Assembly (NCBI RefSeq): GCF_900105755.1
Contig: NZ_FNTQ01000001.1
Coordinates: forward strand, 4,588,001 to 4,652,000
Reading direction: 5' to 3'
DNA from: Streptomyces sp. Ag109_O5-10
GTDB lineage: Bacteria; Actinomycetota; Actinomycetes; Streptomycetales; Streptomycetaceae
Length of the DNA: 64,000 bases
The translations under genes and the position numbers were made by a program. Below are positions 8,400-16,152 of the stretch, piece after piece. The notes under the pieces were generated by a model. The model had not been told where the DNA came from and did not search any database. It worked only from the letters and a program-made list of their open reading frames with translations. Within the stretch, counting starts at the first letter, position 1. Every line of letters begins with the position of its first letter.

Positions 8400-10511
8400 A
8401 TGCGAACTGGCGAGCCCCTGCCCGCCGTGGAGGACGTCCTCGCCGCCCTCGCGACCGGGCTGTGGCACTGGGACACCGCCACCGGGCTGGTCACCGCGGA
8501 CGCGGAGGCGGCCCGGTTGATCGGGCTGCCTGCCGAACCGTCCGTCCTGTCGGAGGCCCTGGTCCGGTCGCGTTTCCACCCCGTCGACTGGAACGAGAAC
8601 ACCAGCATCACCCGGCTGGCCGCGGTCGAGGGCACCCTCGGGGAGGTCCGGCTGCGGGTCATGGACGAGCAGGGCCGGCTGATCCGGACCGTACGCAGCC
8701 GTTTCCGACCGGTGTACGACACCGAGGAGCGCGTGTACCGGGTGACCGGCACCATTCAGGAGGTCTCCGAACCGTCCCCCGGCACCGCCGTGCAGCATCC
8801 GGTCACCGGCGACTGGCGGCGCTCCCGGGAGGCGTTCCTGCTGGACGCGGGCCGGGCGCTGGCCGAGGCACGGTCCACGGAGGAGGTGCTGCGGGTCGCC
8901 GCGGGCCTGTCGATGCCCGGGTTCTCCCCGGACGGGCTGGTCGTCTTCGGGATCAAGGGCGACCGGCTGATGATGATCGGCCACCACGGCCAGCAGATCG
9001 ACGAGGACAGCCCCTTCAGCAGCATGCCGCTGGACACCGACTACCCGGCGGCGGAGGTGGCCCGGACCGGCCGGGCCGTCTACATCTCCTCCGCCGAGCA
9101 GTACAGGTCCCGCTACCCGGTGACCTGGCCGCTGGCCGAGCGCTTCGGCCGGCAGTCCTGGGCCTTCCTGCCGCTGACGGTGGCCGGGCGGACCATGGGC
9201 GCCTGGATGGCGGGCTTCACCTATCAGGTGTCCTTCACCCCCGACGAGCGGTCCGTGCTCACCACGGTGGCCCGGATGCTGGCGCAGGCCCTGTCCCGGG
9301 CCGGCATCGCCGACTCCGAGCGGGAGCTGACGGACGGCCTGCAGCGCTCCATGCTGCCGACGCTGGGCCCCGAGATACCCGGCATGGACACGGCCGCCCG
9401 CTACATACCGACCGGCGGCGGGCTCCAGGTAGGCGGCGACTGGTACGACATGATCCCGCTGCCGTCCGGCCGGCACGCCCTGGTCATCGGCGACGTCCAG
9501 GGCCACGACGTACGGGCCGCGGGCCTGATGGGCCAGCTGCGGATCGCGCTGCGCGCCTACGCCTCCGAGGGCCACCGCCCGGACGCGGTGCTCTCCCGGG
9601 CCTCCCGTTTTCTGCACGGGATCACGTACGCCGAGGACGACGCCGACCTGCGCTTCGCGACCTGCCTGTACGTCGAGGCGGATCCGGTGACCGGGGTGCT
9701 GGAGATCGCCCGTGCGGGCCATCTCGACCCGGCGATCCGGATGGCCGACGGCACGGTGCTGCGGCGACCGACGGCGGGCGGGCTGCCGCTCGGCATCGAC
9801 CCGGACGCCGACTATCCGACGACACGGTTCGCCCTCGAACCCGGCGAGACCATGATGATCTGCACCGACGGGCTGATCGAGACCGGCGGCCACGACATGG
9901 AGAGCGGCTGGCAGCGGATCCGGGCGATCATGGAGGAGCACGGCGACGGCGACCTGGAGAAACTGGCCGACAGTCTGGTCCAGGCCGTGCACGGGCCCTC
10001 CTCGCACCACACCACCGGGCCGCTGGCCGACCGCCGCGAGGACGACATAGCGGTCCTGCTGCTGTCCCGGGCGGGCACCGGCCGCGGCGACGACCCGCTG
10101 GCCCTACGGCCGCGGGTCCGCCGCACCCTGCTGTCGGTGGCCCAGGACGAGCCCGAGCGGGTCGCCGAGGCCCGCCAGCACGTGCGCGAGCTGCTGCACG
10201 ACTGGGACTCGCCCGACCAGATCGACTCCGCGGTGCTCCTGGTCTCCGAGATGCTCACGAACGTCCTCGTCCACACCGACGCGGACGCGCTGCTGCTCGC
10301 CGAGGTGTCCGGCCAGGCCCCCGAACGGCGACTGCGGGTCGAGGTCACGGACGCCGGCGACGACCTCCCGCACAAGCGGCGCCCCGGCGAACTGGCCTCC
10401 TCCGGCCGTGGCCTGGTCCTGACAGAGATCCTGGCGGACGCCTGGGGCGTCGACCCGCGCGGGCAGGGCAAGAGCATCTGGTTCGAGCTGTACGAGGGCG
10501 GCACGTCGTAG
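8400..10511 (+). CDS. PAS-GAF-SpoIIE phosphatase with C-terminal anti-sigma-type ATPase domain
   Basis: The 703-residue cytoplasmic multidomain signalling protein has four parts in order. A PAS-like sensor spans about 10-120 (GLWHWDTATG). A GAF domain spans about 150-300. A PP2C/RsbU-SpoIIE phosphatase spans about 320-550, with metal-site motifs GGDWYDM, GDVQGHD and REDDIAVLL. An RsbW-like ATPase domain spans about 575-700 (SEMLTNVLVHT, then GRGLVLTEILADAWG). Such proteins control anti-anti-sigma factors by removing or adding phosphate; the partner is not in the window. The ATG at 8400 follows GTGGGG at 8392-8397. It is divergent from aspS with a gap of about 180 bases. Confidence 0.93.
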   Translation: MRTGEPLPAVEDVLAALATGLWHWDTATGLVTADAEAARLIGLPAEPSVLSEALVRSRFHPVDWNENTSITRLAAVEGTLGEVRLRVMDEQGRLIRTVRSRFRPVYDTEERVYRVTGTIQEVSEPSPGTAVQHPVTGDWRRSREAFLLDAGRALAEARSTEEVLRVAAGLSMPGFSPDGLVVFGIKGDRLMMIGHHGQQIDEDSPFSSMPLDTDYPAAEVARTGRAVYISSAEQYRSRYPVTWPLAERFGRQSWAFLPLTVAGRTMGAWMAGFTYQVSFTPDERSVLTTVARMLAQALSRAGIADSERELTDGLQRSMLPTLGPEIPGMDTAARYIPTGGGLQVGGDWYDMIPLPSGRHALVIGDVQGHDVRAAGLMGQLRIALRAYASEGHRPDAVLSRASRFLHGITYAEDDADLRFATCLYVEADPVTGVLEIARAGHLDPAIRMADGTVLRRPTAGGLPLGIDPDADYPTTRFALEPGETMMICTDGLIETGGHDMESGWQRIRAIMEEHGDGDLEKLADSLVQAVHGPSSHHTTGPLADRREDDIAVLLLSRAGTGRGDDPLALRPRVRRTLLSVAQDEPERVAEARQHVRELLHDWDSPDQIDSAVLLVSEMLTNVLVHTDADALLLAEVSGQAPERRLRVEVTDAGDDLPHKRRPGELASSGRGLVLTEILADAWGVDPRGQGKSIWFELYEGGTS

Positions 10512-10538
10512 CGGGGGCGTGCCCTGGCCGGCCGCGGC

Positions 10539-11570
10539 CTAGCCGGCGGCGTAGCGGGCGTGCAGTTCGTGGACGACCCCGAAGGCGGCCGCGGTGAGCG
10601 GTACGGCCAGCAGCATGCCCAGGATCCCGGCGACGGAGGCTCCGGCCGTGATCGTCACCATCACCACCGCCGGATGCATCTGCACGGTCCGGCTCTGGAT
10701 CACGGGCTGCAGCACGTGCCCCTCCAGTACCTGCACGGCGAGTACGACGCCCAGCGCCCACAGCGCGATGACGAAGCCGCGGTCGGCGAGGGCGACCAGG
10801 ACGGCGACGGCGCCGGAGATGAAGGCGCCGAGGTAGGGGATGTAGGCGCCGACGAGGACGAGGGCGCCGAGCCCGACGGCTCCCGGTACGCGCAGGACCA
10901 GCAGGCCGACGGTGATGCAGACGGCGTCGATAAAGGCGATGACGGTGGTGCCGCGCATGAACCCCTCGATGCCCTCGAAGGCTCTGCGGGCCATGGCCTC
11001 GACCATGTCGGCGCTGGCGCCGGGTGAGACGGCCCTGATCGTGCCGACGACCCGGTCCGAGTCGCGCAGGAAGAAGAAGACGAGGAGCAGCGCCAGGACG
11101 GCCATGGCGATGCCCTCGCCGACCACGCTGACCCCGCTGATGACGTTGGAGGCGGCGGTGCCGCCGAACTTGGCGAGCAGGTTTCTGGCGCTGCCGGCCA
11201 GGTCGCCGACCGAGGTCCCGGCGGCGCCGAAGTGCTGGGCGAGGGACTTCGCGGCCTGTTTGAGGGAGGCGACGATCTGGTCGCCGGTGTCGACGAGGGC
11301 CGCGGCGACGATGTACACGGCACCGCCGGCGACGGCGACGACCGCGACGCAGGTGAGTCCGGCGGCGAGGGAGCGGGGCACGCCGACCTGCACGAGCCGC
11401 CGGTACAGCGGGCCGAGCAGGGCGGTGCCGAGCAGGGCGAGCAGGACCGGGGTCACCGCGGTGCGGAACTCGGAGCAGAGCCGGATGCCGACGTAGCCGA
11501 CCCCTGCGGCCAGCAGCAGCACGGCACACCACGCGGCGAAACGGCGCACGGGCTCGGGCAACAGCTGCAC
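10539..11570 (-). CDS. AI-2E family (PerM-type) membrane permease
   Basis: The predicted protein has 343 residues and about eight hydrophobic segments in the layout of the AI-2 exporter/PerM family. These are two N-terminal helices, a long soluble stretch (about 110-190) and a C-terminal helix bundle with the family-typical GAYIPYLGAFISG loop. The substrate is unknown; family members have been linked to autoinducer or small-molecule export. No ATG fits. The GTG at 11570 is chosen because AGGA lies just upstream and the hydrophobic part starts soon after. The frame stays open far upstream through the 45-bp repeats, but that stretch looks non-coding. It is convergent with the phosphatase gene. 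Confidence 0.85.
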   Translation of the reverse strand: MQLLPEPVRRFAAWCAVLLLAAGVGYVGIRLCSEFRTAVTPVLLALLGTALLGPLYRRLVQVGVPRSLAAGLTCVAVVAVAGGAVYIVAAALVDTGDQIVASLKQAAKSLAQHFGAAGTSVGDLAGSARNLLAKFGGTAASNVISGVSVVGEGIAMAVLALLLVFFFLRDSDRVVGTIRAVSPGASADMVEAMARRAFEGIEGFMRGTTVIAFIDAVCITVGLLVLRVPGAVGLGALVLVGAYIPYLGAFISGAVAVLVALADRGFVIALWALGVVLAVQVLEGHVLQPVIQSRTVQMHPAVVMVTITAGASVAGILGMLLAVPLTAAAFGVVHELHARYAAG

Positions 11571-11702
11571 GAGTCCTAGCGGACCATGCGGGGCCGGTGG
11601 ATGCCCCGCCGTACACCCCCCGCCGGGTGAACGTGCCTTGGGCCGCCGTACCAAGGGGCTCCGCCCCCTGGACCCCCGGAGACCTTCGCCCACCCACCAC
11701 CC

Positions 11703-12095
11703 GACTCGGTCGATGAGGACGCGAGGTCGAAAAGAGAAGGAAGGACGGGGGCGACTCGGGCGATGAAGACGCACGACCGAAAGCAAAGGACCCGGGTGAC
11801 TCCGGCGACGAAGAGGCGCGGTCGAAAGCAAAGCACCGCAGCGACTCAGGCGACGAAGACCCGCGACCGAAAGCAAAGCACCGCGGCGACTCAGGCGACG
11901 AAGACCCGCGGCCGAAAGGAAAGGGCCGCGGTGGCTCGGGCGATGAAGAGGCGCGGCCGAAAGCAAAGCACCGCGGCGACTCAGGCGACGAAGACACGCG
12001 GCCGAAAGCAAAGGACCGCGGCGGCTCGGGCGATGAAGAGGCGCGGCCGAAAGGAAAGGGCCGCGGTGGCTCGGGTGGTGAGAGGGCGGGGTCAG
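11703..12095. repeat. 45-bp tandem repeat, about 8-9 units
   Basis: The anchor CGAAA recurs at 11728, 11778, 11823, 11868, 11913, 11958, 12003 and 12048. The spacing is exactly 45 bases after one 50-base step, and a decayed copy lies at about 12093. Inner units are nearly identical and the outer ones diverge, as expected for repeated unequal exchange. Neighbouring units alternate between two subtypes (GACTCAGGCGACGAAGAC and GGCTCGGGCGATGAAGAG). It lies between the pirin gene and the permease gene. Confidence 0.92.
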
Positions 12096-12098
12096 AGG

Positions 12099-12134
12099 CG
12101 GGAGGCCTGGCGCCTGGTGGCGGCAGGCCTCCCG
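12099..12134 (-). terminator. Pirin gene terminator
   Basis: An 11-bp perfect outer stem (12099-12109 with 12124-12134) continues into an inner 4-bp stem, 14 bases past the stop codon in the direction of transcription. Confidence 0.7.
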
Positions 12135-12148
12135 GGGGGCTTCGTTGC

Positions 12149-13126
12149 TTACGCTTGCGGGCCCGTCTCGGTCATCCCGTGTACCGCCGGGATCGTGCCC
12201 AGGCGGCCCTTCTGGAAGTCCTCGAAGGCCTGCATGAGCTCGTCCTTGGTGTTCATGACGAACGGGCCGTAGTGGGCCATCGGCTCGCGGATCGGCTCGC
12301 CGCCGAGCAGCACGACCTCCAGGTCCGGCGTGTGCGAGTCCTGCTTCGCGTCCGCGCGGACGGTCAGGGAGGAGCCCGCGCCGAAGACGGCGGTCTGGCC
12401 GAGGTGGATCGGGCGGCGCTCGGCGCCCACCGAGCCCTTGCCGGCCAGCACGTACGCGAGGCCGTTGAAGTCCTCGCGCCAGGGCAGCGTGACCTCGGCG
12501 CCCGGGGCGACGGTCGCGTGGATCATCGTGATCGGGGTGTGGGTGATGCCGGGACCGGCGTGGCCGTCCAGCTCGCCCGCGATGACGCGCAGCAGCGCAC
12601 CGCCGTCGGGGGTGGTCAGCAGCTGCACCTGGCCGCCGCGGATGTCCTGGTACCTCGGCGCCATCATCTTGTCCTTGGCGGGGAGGTTCACCCACAGCTG
12701 GAGGCCGTGGAAGAGCCCGCCGGACACGACGAGGGACTCCGGCGGGGCCTCGATGTGGAGGAGGCCGGAGCCGGCCGTCATCCACTGGGTGTCGCCGTTG
12801 GTGATGGTGCCGCCGCCACCTTGGCTGTCCTGGTGGTCGAAGATGCCGTCGATGATGTAGGTGACGGTCTCGAAACCGCGGTGCGGGTGCCAGGGGGTGC
12901 CCTTGGGCTCGCCCGGCGCGTACTCCACCTCACCCATCTGGTCCATCATGATGAACGGGTCGAGGTGGCGGTAGTTGATCCCCGCGAACGCCCGGCGCAC
13001 CGGGAAACCCTCGCCCTCGAAACCGCTCGGCGCGGTCGTGACGGCGAGCACGGGACGGGCCACGGCGTCGGCCGGTGCGGCCACCCGAGGCAGGGTGAGC
13101 GGGTTCTCGACAGTCACTGCAGGCAT
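12149..13126 (-). CDS. Pirin family protein
   Basis: The 325-residue bicupin protein carries the pirin metal site HPHRGFETVTY with a downstream HIEAP motif in the N-terminal cupin, then a C-terminal cupin ending in EPMAHYGPFVMNT. Pirins are iron-containing nuclear or cytoplasmic proteins; several bacterial ones act as quercetinases or as regulators of pyruvate metabolism. The ATG at 13126 has a near-ideal ribosome site (AAGGAGG, 7-base spacer), so the longer frame starting at 13150 is rejected. A dyad typical of MarR-type regulators lies 28-43 bases upstream. It is transcribed alone and ends in a strong hairpin. Confidence 0.93.
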   Translation of the reverse strand: MPAVTVENPLTLPRVAAPADAVARPVLAVTTAPSGFEGEGFPVRRAFAGINYRHLDPFIMMDQMGEVEYAPGEPKGTPWHPHRGFETVTYIIDGIFDHQDSQGGGGTITNGDTQWMTAGSGLLHIEAPPESLVVSGGLFHGLQLWVNLPAKDKMMAPRYQDIRGGQVQLLTTPDGGALLRVIAGELDGHAGPGITHTPITMIHATVAPGAEVTLPWREDFNGLAYVLAGKGSVGAERRPIHLGQTAVFGAGSSLTVRADAKQDSHTPDLEVVLLGGEPIREPMAHYGPFVMNTKDELMQAFEDFQKGRLGTIPAVHGMTETGPQA

Positions 13127-13153
13127 GTTGGCTCCTCCTTGTGCGCCCACTTT

Positions 13154-13169
13154 AGTTGAGCGTTGAACT
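13154..13169. promoter_or_regulatory. MarR-type operator dyad upstream of the pirin gene
   Basis: AGTTGAGCGTTGAACT agrees with its own reverse complement at 12 of 16 positions (AGTT...AACT arms around a TSA-type core). Pirin genes in many bacteria are controlled by MarR or OhrR-type repressors. No such gene is adjacent here, so the regulator would be encoded elsewhere. Confidence 0.5.
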
Positions 13170-13191
13170 TTCTGCCACCCCTAACGGAGAA

Positions 13192-13217
13192 GGCCCGGAG
13201 GACATTCCCTCCGGGCC
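13192..13217 (-). terminator. Terminator of the secreted propeller gene
   Basis: A 10-bp perfect stem (13192-13201 with 13208-13217) with a 6-nt loop lies 23 bases after the stop of the minus-strand gene ending at 13240. Confidence 0.75.
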
Positions 13218-13239
13218 CGGTCGTTCCCCGATCGGTGGA

Positions 13240-15201
13240 TCAGTTGCTGAAGTAGAGGTAGTTCCACGCACCGTAGGTCGTGGAGTTCACGGTGTCGCCG
13301 GACGACCCGTTGACGTACACCGACCGCATCCGCGCCCGGATGCCGGACTCGCCGGGGGCGTCGAGCTGCACGGCCGTCTTGCCGTTCGTGCCGAGCCTGA
13401 AGTACTCGGAGTCCGTCTGGTACCACTTCCCCTGGTAGTAGACCTCCAGGTCCACGCGGTGCTCACGGCCCGGGTAGTAGGTCATGGTCGTGTTGAACAC
13501 CGGGCTGGTGTTCTTGTGGAACCAGCGGTACGACGTCGAACCGATCTTCGCCGTCTTGTAGTACCTGGAGAGCGAGGTGGAGATCTTGACCCGCGCGTAC
13601 GCCGTGGACTTCACGGTCTTGGGCGCGTAGCGGGCGTCGCCGTCGAAGACCGCGGAGACGGCCGTGTCCCGGGTCATGTCCACCAAGGCGGTGAGGTTCC
13701 CGTGGGAGTCCACCTTGCCGCTCTTGATCAGCTTCTTGCCCTTGTCACCGCCGAAGGGGTCCGCGTAGATCTTGACCGAGCGGTTCTTGTACGTCGTCCC
13801 CAGGTGCGCGGTGAACTTCACGTCGGCGCCGTAGTTGTACAGCTTGCCGTTGTTGTTCAGGCTCAGGCTCGTGCCCGCGCGCGAGACCGCGACCTTGTCC
13901 GAGGCGGTGGCCCCGGTGTGACCGGCGTCGCCCGCGTAGGTCACCTTGTAGGTGACCGTGCCACCGGCCGGCGGGGTGTCGGCGAAGGAGTACGTGCCGT
14001 CCGCCTTGACGGTGACGGCGGCGAGCGCCTTCCCGCTGGGGCTCTCGATGTCGGTACGGGTCACGGAGAGCTTGACGCCGGCGGGCAGCGGGACCGTCGC
14101 CGAGAGCTTCCCGGTGACGGTGAGCTTCTTGGCGCGGGGCGCCGAGCTCGGGGCGTTGACCGTGAGCGTCGGCACGTTGAGCGTCGGCTGGGTCAGGACC
14201 TTGAGCGTGAAGCTGGTGCCGTTCGGCACCAGCGCGAAGATCCGCGAGGAGTCCGGCGCCCAGCGCAGGTTTCCGGCGGCGTAGTCGGTGGTGCCGGCGG
14301 AGTAGGTGCGCAGTGGCTTGGTGGCGTCGGGCCGGTAGACCGCGACCTTGCCGGCGTTGAACTGGGCGACCAGTCCGTTCGGCGCGATGTCGGCGCCCCA
14401 CGCTCCGGGGTACGAGCCGGCCTTGCTGAACGTGCCGTCCACCCACGCGTCCCGGTCGGTGCCGTTGACGAGCACCTGGTCGGCGCCGGGGACGAGGTCG
14501 ATGTCCCCGATGCCGCTGTTCAGGGTGTAGTCGCCGAAGTACCAGGCGGTGGCCTTGGGGGCGCCGTCCGACACGTCGAGGATGGCCATGGAGTCGGTGG
14601 AGTCGCCGCCGGTCTGACCGACGGCCAGGACGCCCGGCCGGTTCGGGTCGGTGTCCAGCAGTGCCGGGCCCCAGAGGCCGACGGAGGTGCCCTCGGTCGG
14701 GAACTGCGTCATCGCCACCGGGTCGGTCCCGCCCGCCGGGTCCACCGACGGGTCGATGGAGCCGATGTCGCCGTCCCACTGGTCGCCGTACGAGAACCAC
14801 GCCTTGCCGCCGGTGAAGGCCAGGTGGCGGGGGCCGGTGTCGGTCGGGATGCTGTACGTCGTCCTGACGTCCAGCGTGGCCGGGTCGAGGGCGAGGATCT
14901 GGTGGGTGTTGGGCAGGGCCGCGTACAGGGTGCTGCCGTCGTCCGACAGGACCAGGTCGCTGACGCTGCCCAGGCCGGCGTTCGAGTCGACGAGGGTGCC
15001 GTTGTAGTCGGAGGCGAGGATCCGGCCGTTGGCCGCGTCGCCGACGAACACCCGCTGGAGCGGGCCGTCCACGACGAACCCGCCGATGTTGGTGACGGTG
15101 GTGCCGGCCGCCGAGGCGGTCCCCGCCGCCACGACGCTCAGCGCCGCCGAGCTGAAGACGACCGCGAGCGCCGTCGCGGCCGAAGTGCTGCGCATGCGCA
15201 C
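13240..15201 (-). CDS. Secreted beta-propeller and Ig-like repeat protein
   Basis: The predicted protein has 653 residues. The signal peptide is clear, with a hydrophobic stretch ATALAVVFSSAALSVVAAG cut after TASA. The first half, about 40-330, reads as a YVTN/NHL-like propeller (repeated RVFVGDAANGRILASD and LYAALPNTHQILALD-type blades). The second half contains Ig-like or Ig3-type modules (VTYKVTYAGDAGHTG, SAVFDGDARYAP) and ends at YLYFSN without a membrane anchor or sortase motif. It is probably an extracellular or wall-associated binding protein; the ligand is unknown. The GTG at 15201 is preferred over the ATG at 15195 because GGGGG lies 10 bases upstream of it. Confidence 0.85.
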   Translation of the reverse strand: MRMRSTSAATALAVVFSSAALSVVAAGTASAAGTTVTNIGGFVVDGPLQRVFVGDAANGRILASDYNGTLVDSNAGLGSVSDLVLSDDGSTLYAALPNTHQILALDPATLDVRTTYSIPTDTGPRHLAFTGGKAWFSYGDQWDGDIGSIDPSVDPAGGTDPVAMTQFPTEGTSVGLWGPALLDTDPNRPGVLAVGQTGGDSTDSMAILDVSDGAPKATAWYFGDYTLNSGIGDIDLVPGADQVLVNGTDRDAWVDGTFSKAGSYPGAWGADIAPNGLVAQFNAGKVAVYRPDATKPLRTYSAGTTDYAAGNLRWAPDSSRIFALVPNGTSFTLKVLTQPTLNVPTLTVNAPSSAPRAKKLTVTGKLSATVPLPAGVKLSVTRTDIESPSGKALAAVTVKADGTYSFADTPPAGGTVTYKVTYAGDAGHTGATASDKVAVSRAGTSLSLNNNGKLYNYGADVKFTAHLGTTYKNRSVKIYADPFGGDKGKKLIKSGKVDSHGNLTALVDMTRDTAVSAVFDGDARYAPKTVKSTAYARVKISTSLSRYYKTAKIGSTSYRWFHKNTSPVFNTTMTYYPGREHRVDLEVYYQGKWYQTDSEYFRLGTNGKTAVQLDAPGESGIRARMRSVYVNGSSGDTVNSTTYGAWNYLYFSN

Positions 15202-15397
15202 AGTGATGAAACCCCCAGTGAGAACCCGGGTTCGCCGGGCGGATGAGAGCGCCGCGCGGCGCCCGGACACGACCGCACAAGAGCGGTTGCACACGGGGCG
15301 CGGCTGCCTGGAGGCAGCCTATGGCATGGCTGTGACAAACAGGGGCCGAGTTTTCACAGGGCAGAAGGAAAGCGCCTCGCAAGGGGCGCTGGGGTGA

Positions 15398-15416
15398 CCC
15401 CGGCCGAAGGCCGGGG
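15398..15416 (-). terminator. Terminator hairpin downstream of the SseB-like gene
   Basis: An 8-bp perfect CCCCGGCC/GGCCGGGG stem has a 3-nt loop. It lies next to one copy of a dispersed intergenic element (15419-15435). Confidence 0.55.
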
Positions 15417-15418
15417 GA

Positions 15419-15435
15419 GGAACTGCGCGACCAGC
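15419..15435 (-). repeat. Dispersed intergenic element, copy 1
   Basis: On the minus strand this reads GCTGGTCGCGCAGTTCC, the same head sequence found at 45320, 53870 and 60880. Each copy is accompanied by a local GC hairpin, and all lie at the 3' side of genes. Confidence 0.65.
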
Positions 15436-15494
15436 CACGCCGGCGCCGCGGTCAGCACACGACCCGGCTGCGCATCTCGGCGCCCCCGACGGAG

Positions 15495-15977
15495 TCAGCC
15501 GTACATCCGCCGCATCGCGAACTCCACCATCTGCTCGACCGCCTTGGCGTCGAAGACCATCCGGTGCTCGCCCTCCATGTCCAGGACGAAGCCGTAGCCG
15601 GTCGGAAGGAGGTCGATCACCTCCGCGCCGGTGATCACGAAGTACTTGGACTCCTTGCCCGCGTACCGGCGCAGTTCCTTCAGCGAGGTGAACATCGGGA
15701 TCACCGGCTGCTGGGTGTTGTGCAGGGCCAGGAACCCGGGGTTGTCGCCGCGCGGGCAGTACACCTTGGACGTGGCGAAGACCTGCTGGAAGTCCTCCGC
15801 GGTCACCTGACCGGTGGTGAAGGCACGGACCGCGTCCGCGAGGGACGGCGGGGACGGCTCCGGATAGAGCGGCGCCTGCTGGCCGTAGCCGCCGAGTCCG
15901 CCCGGCATCTGCTGCTGCGGCTGGGCGTACTGCTGCTGCGCGGCCCCACCGTCCATGGGCTGGCCGTATCCATACAT
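15495..15977 (-). CDS. SseB-like family protein, 160 aa
   Basis: A Gln/Gly/Pro/Tyr-rich N-terminal tail (QQQYAQPQQQMPGG) precedes a globular part of about 110 residues. The globular part has the SseB N-terminal-domain pattern: a VYCPRGDNPGF strand, then QPVIPMFTSLKELRRY, then VIDLLPTGYGFVLD. In actinomycetes these are cytoplasmic proteins of unknown role with no type III secretion nearby, so the family name should not be read as a function. The ATG at 15977 begins MYGYGQPMDGG; a ribosome site is weak. It is divergent from the acyl-CoA dehydrogenase gene, with TetR-type dyads in the gap. Confidence 0.8.
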   Translation of the reverse strand: MYGYGQPMDGGAAQQQYAQPQQQMPGGLGGYGQQAPLYPEPSPPSLADAVRAFTTGQVTAEDFQQVFATSKVYCPRGDNPGFLALHNTQQPVIPMFTSLKELRRYAGKESKYFVITGAEVIDLLPTGYGFVLDMEGEHRMVFDAKAVEQMVEFAMRRMYG

Positions 15978-16057
15978 GCGCGCAAGCCTACCGAGACACG
16001 CGGCATCCGCGGGAAGGTAGACCCTTCTCACACTTCACCCGACGGGGTTGCGTCTTA

Positions 16058-16095
16058 TTACCGACGGGTAGCATCATCGGAGCTACTCGTTGGTA
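16058..16095. promoter_or_regulatory. Paired TetR-type operator upstream of the acyl-CoA dehydrogenase
   Basis: TACCGACGGGTA (16059-16070) and TACTCGTTGGTA (16084-16095) are two TAC...GTA palindromes. The whole is also an inverted repeat whose 14-base arms (16059-16072, 16082-16095) agree at 12 positions. A TAGCAT (-10-like, 16069-16074) overlaps the first site. This pattern is typical of TetR repressors of fatty-acid genes. Confidence 0.55.
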
Positions 16096-16152
16096 TGTGA
16101 AAGCTTGCGCGAGGATTCAGTGCCTCGCCGATCCGGATACGGAGCCGTCACC

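Larger units (their letters stand above)
11571..12148. other. Intergenic region with tandem repeats, no supported gene
   Basis: The 578 bases separate two minus-strand genes. They hold a 45-bp tandem repeat (11703-12095) and the pirin terminator hairpin (12099-12134). Reading frames across it exist in several phases only because the repeat length is a multiple of three. Confidence 0.6.

Noticed and set aside
11703..12095. CRISPR array
   Set aside because: Units are contiguous near-identical copies without unique spacers, and there are no cas genes.
11763..12272. Plus-strand frame encoding a Lys/Arg-rich 15-residue repeat
   Set aside because: It is produced by the 45-bp DNA repeat, lacks a ribosome site, and runs 120 bases into the pirin gene on the opposite strand.
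13156..15246. Long plus-strand frame of almost 700 codons
   Set aside because: It is antisense to the secreted propeller gene; high GC keeps the opposite frame open. Its product is low-complexity Gly/Val/Arg with no domain.
15495..15977. Type III secretion component
   Set aside because: The SseB name is a family label; no secretion apparatus genes are nearby.
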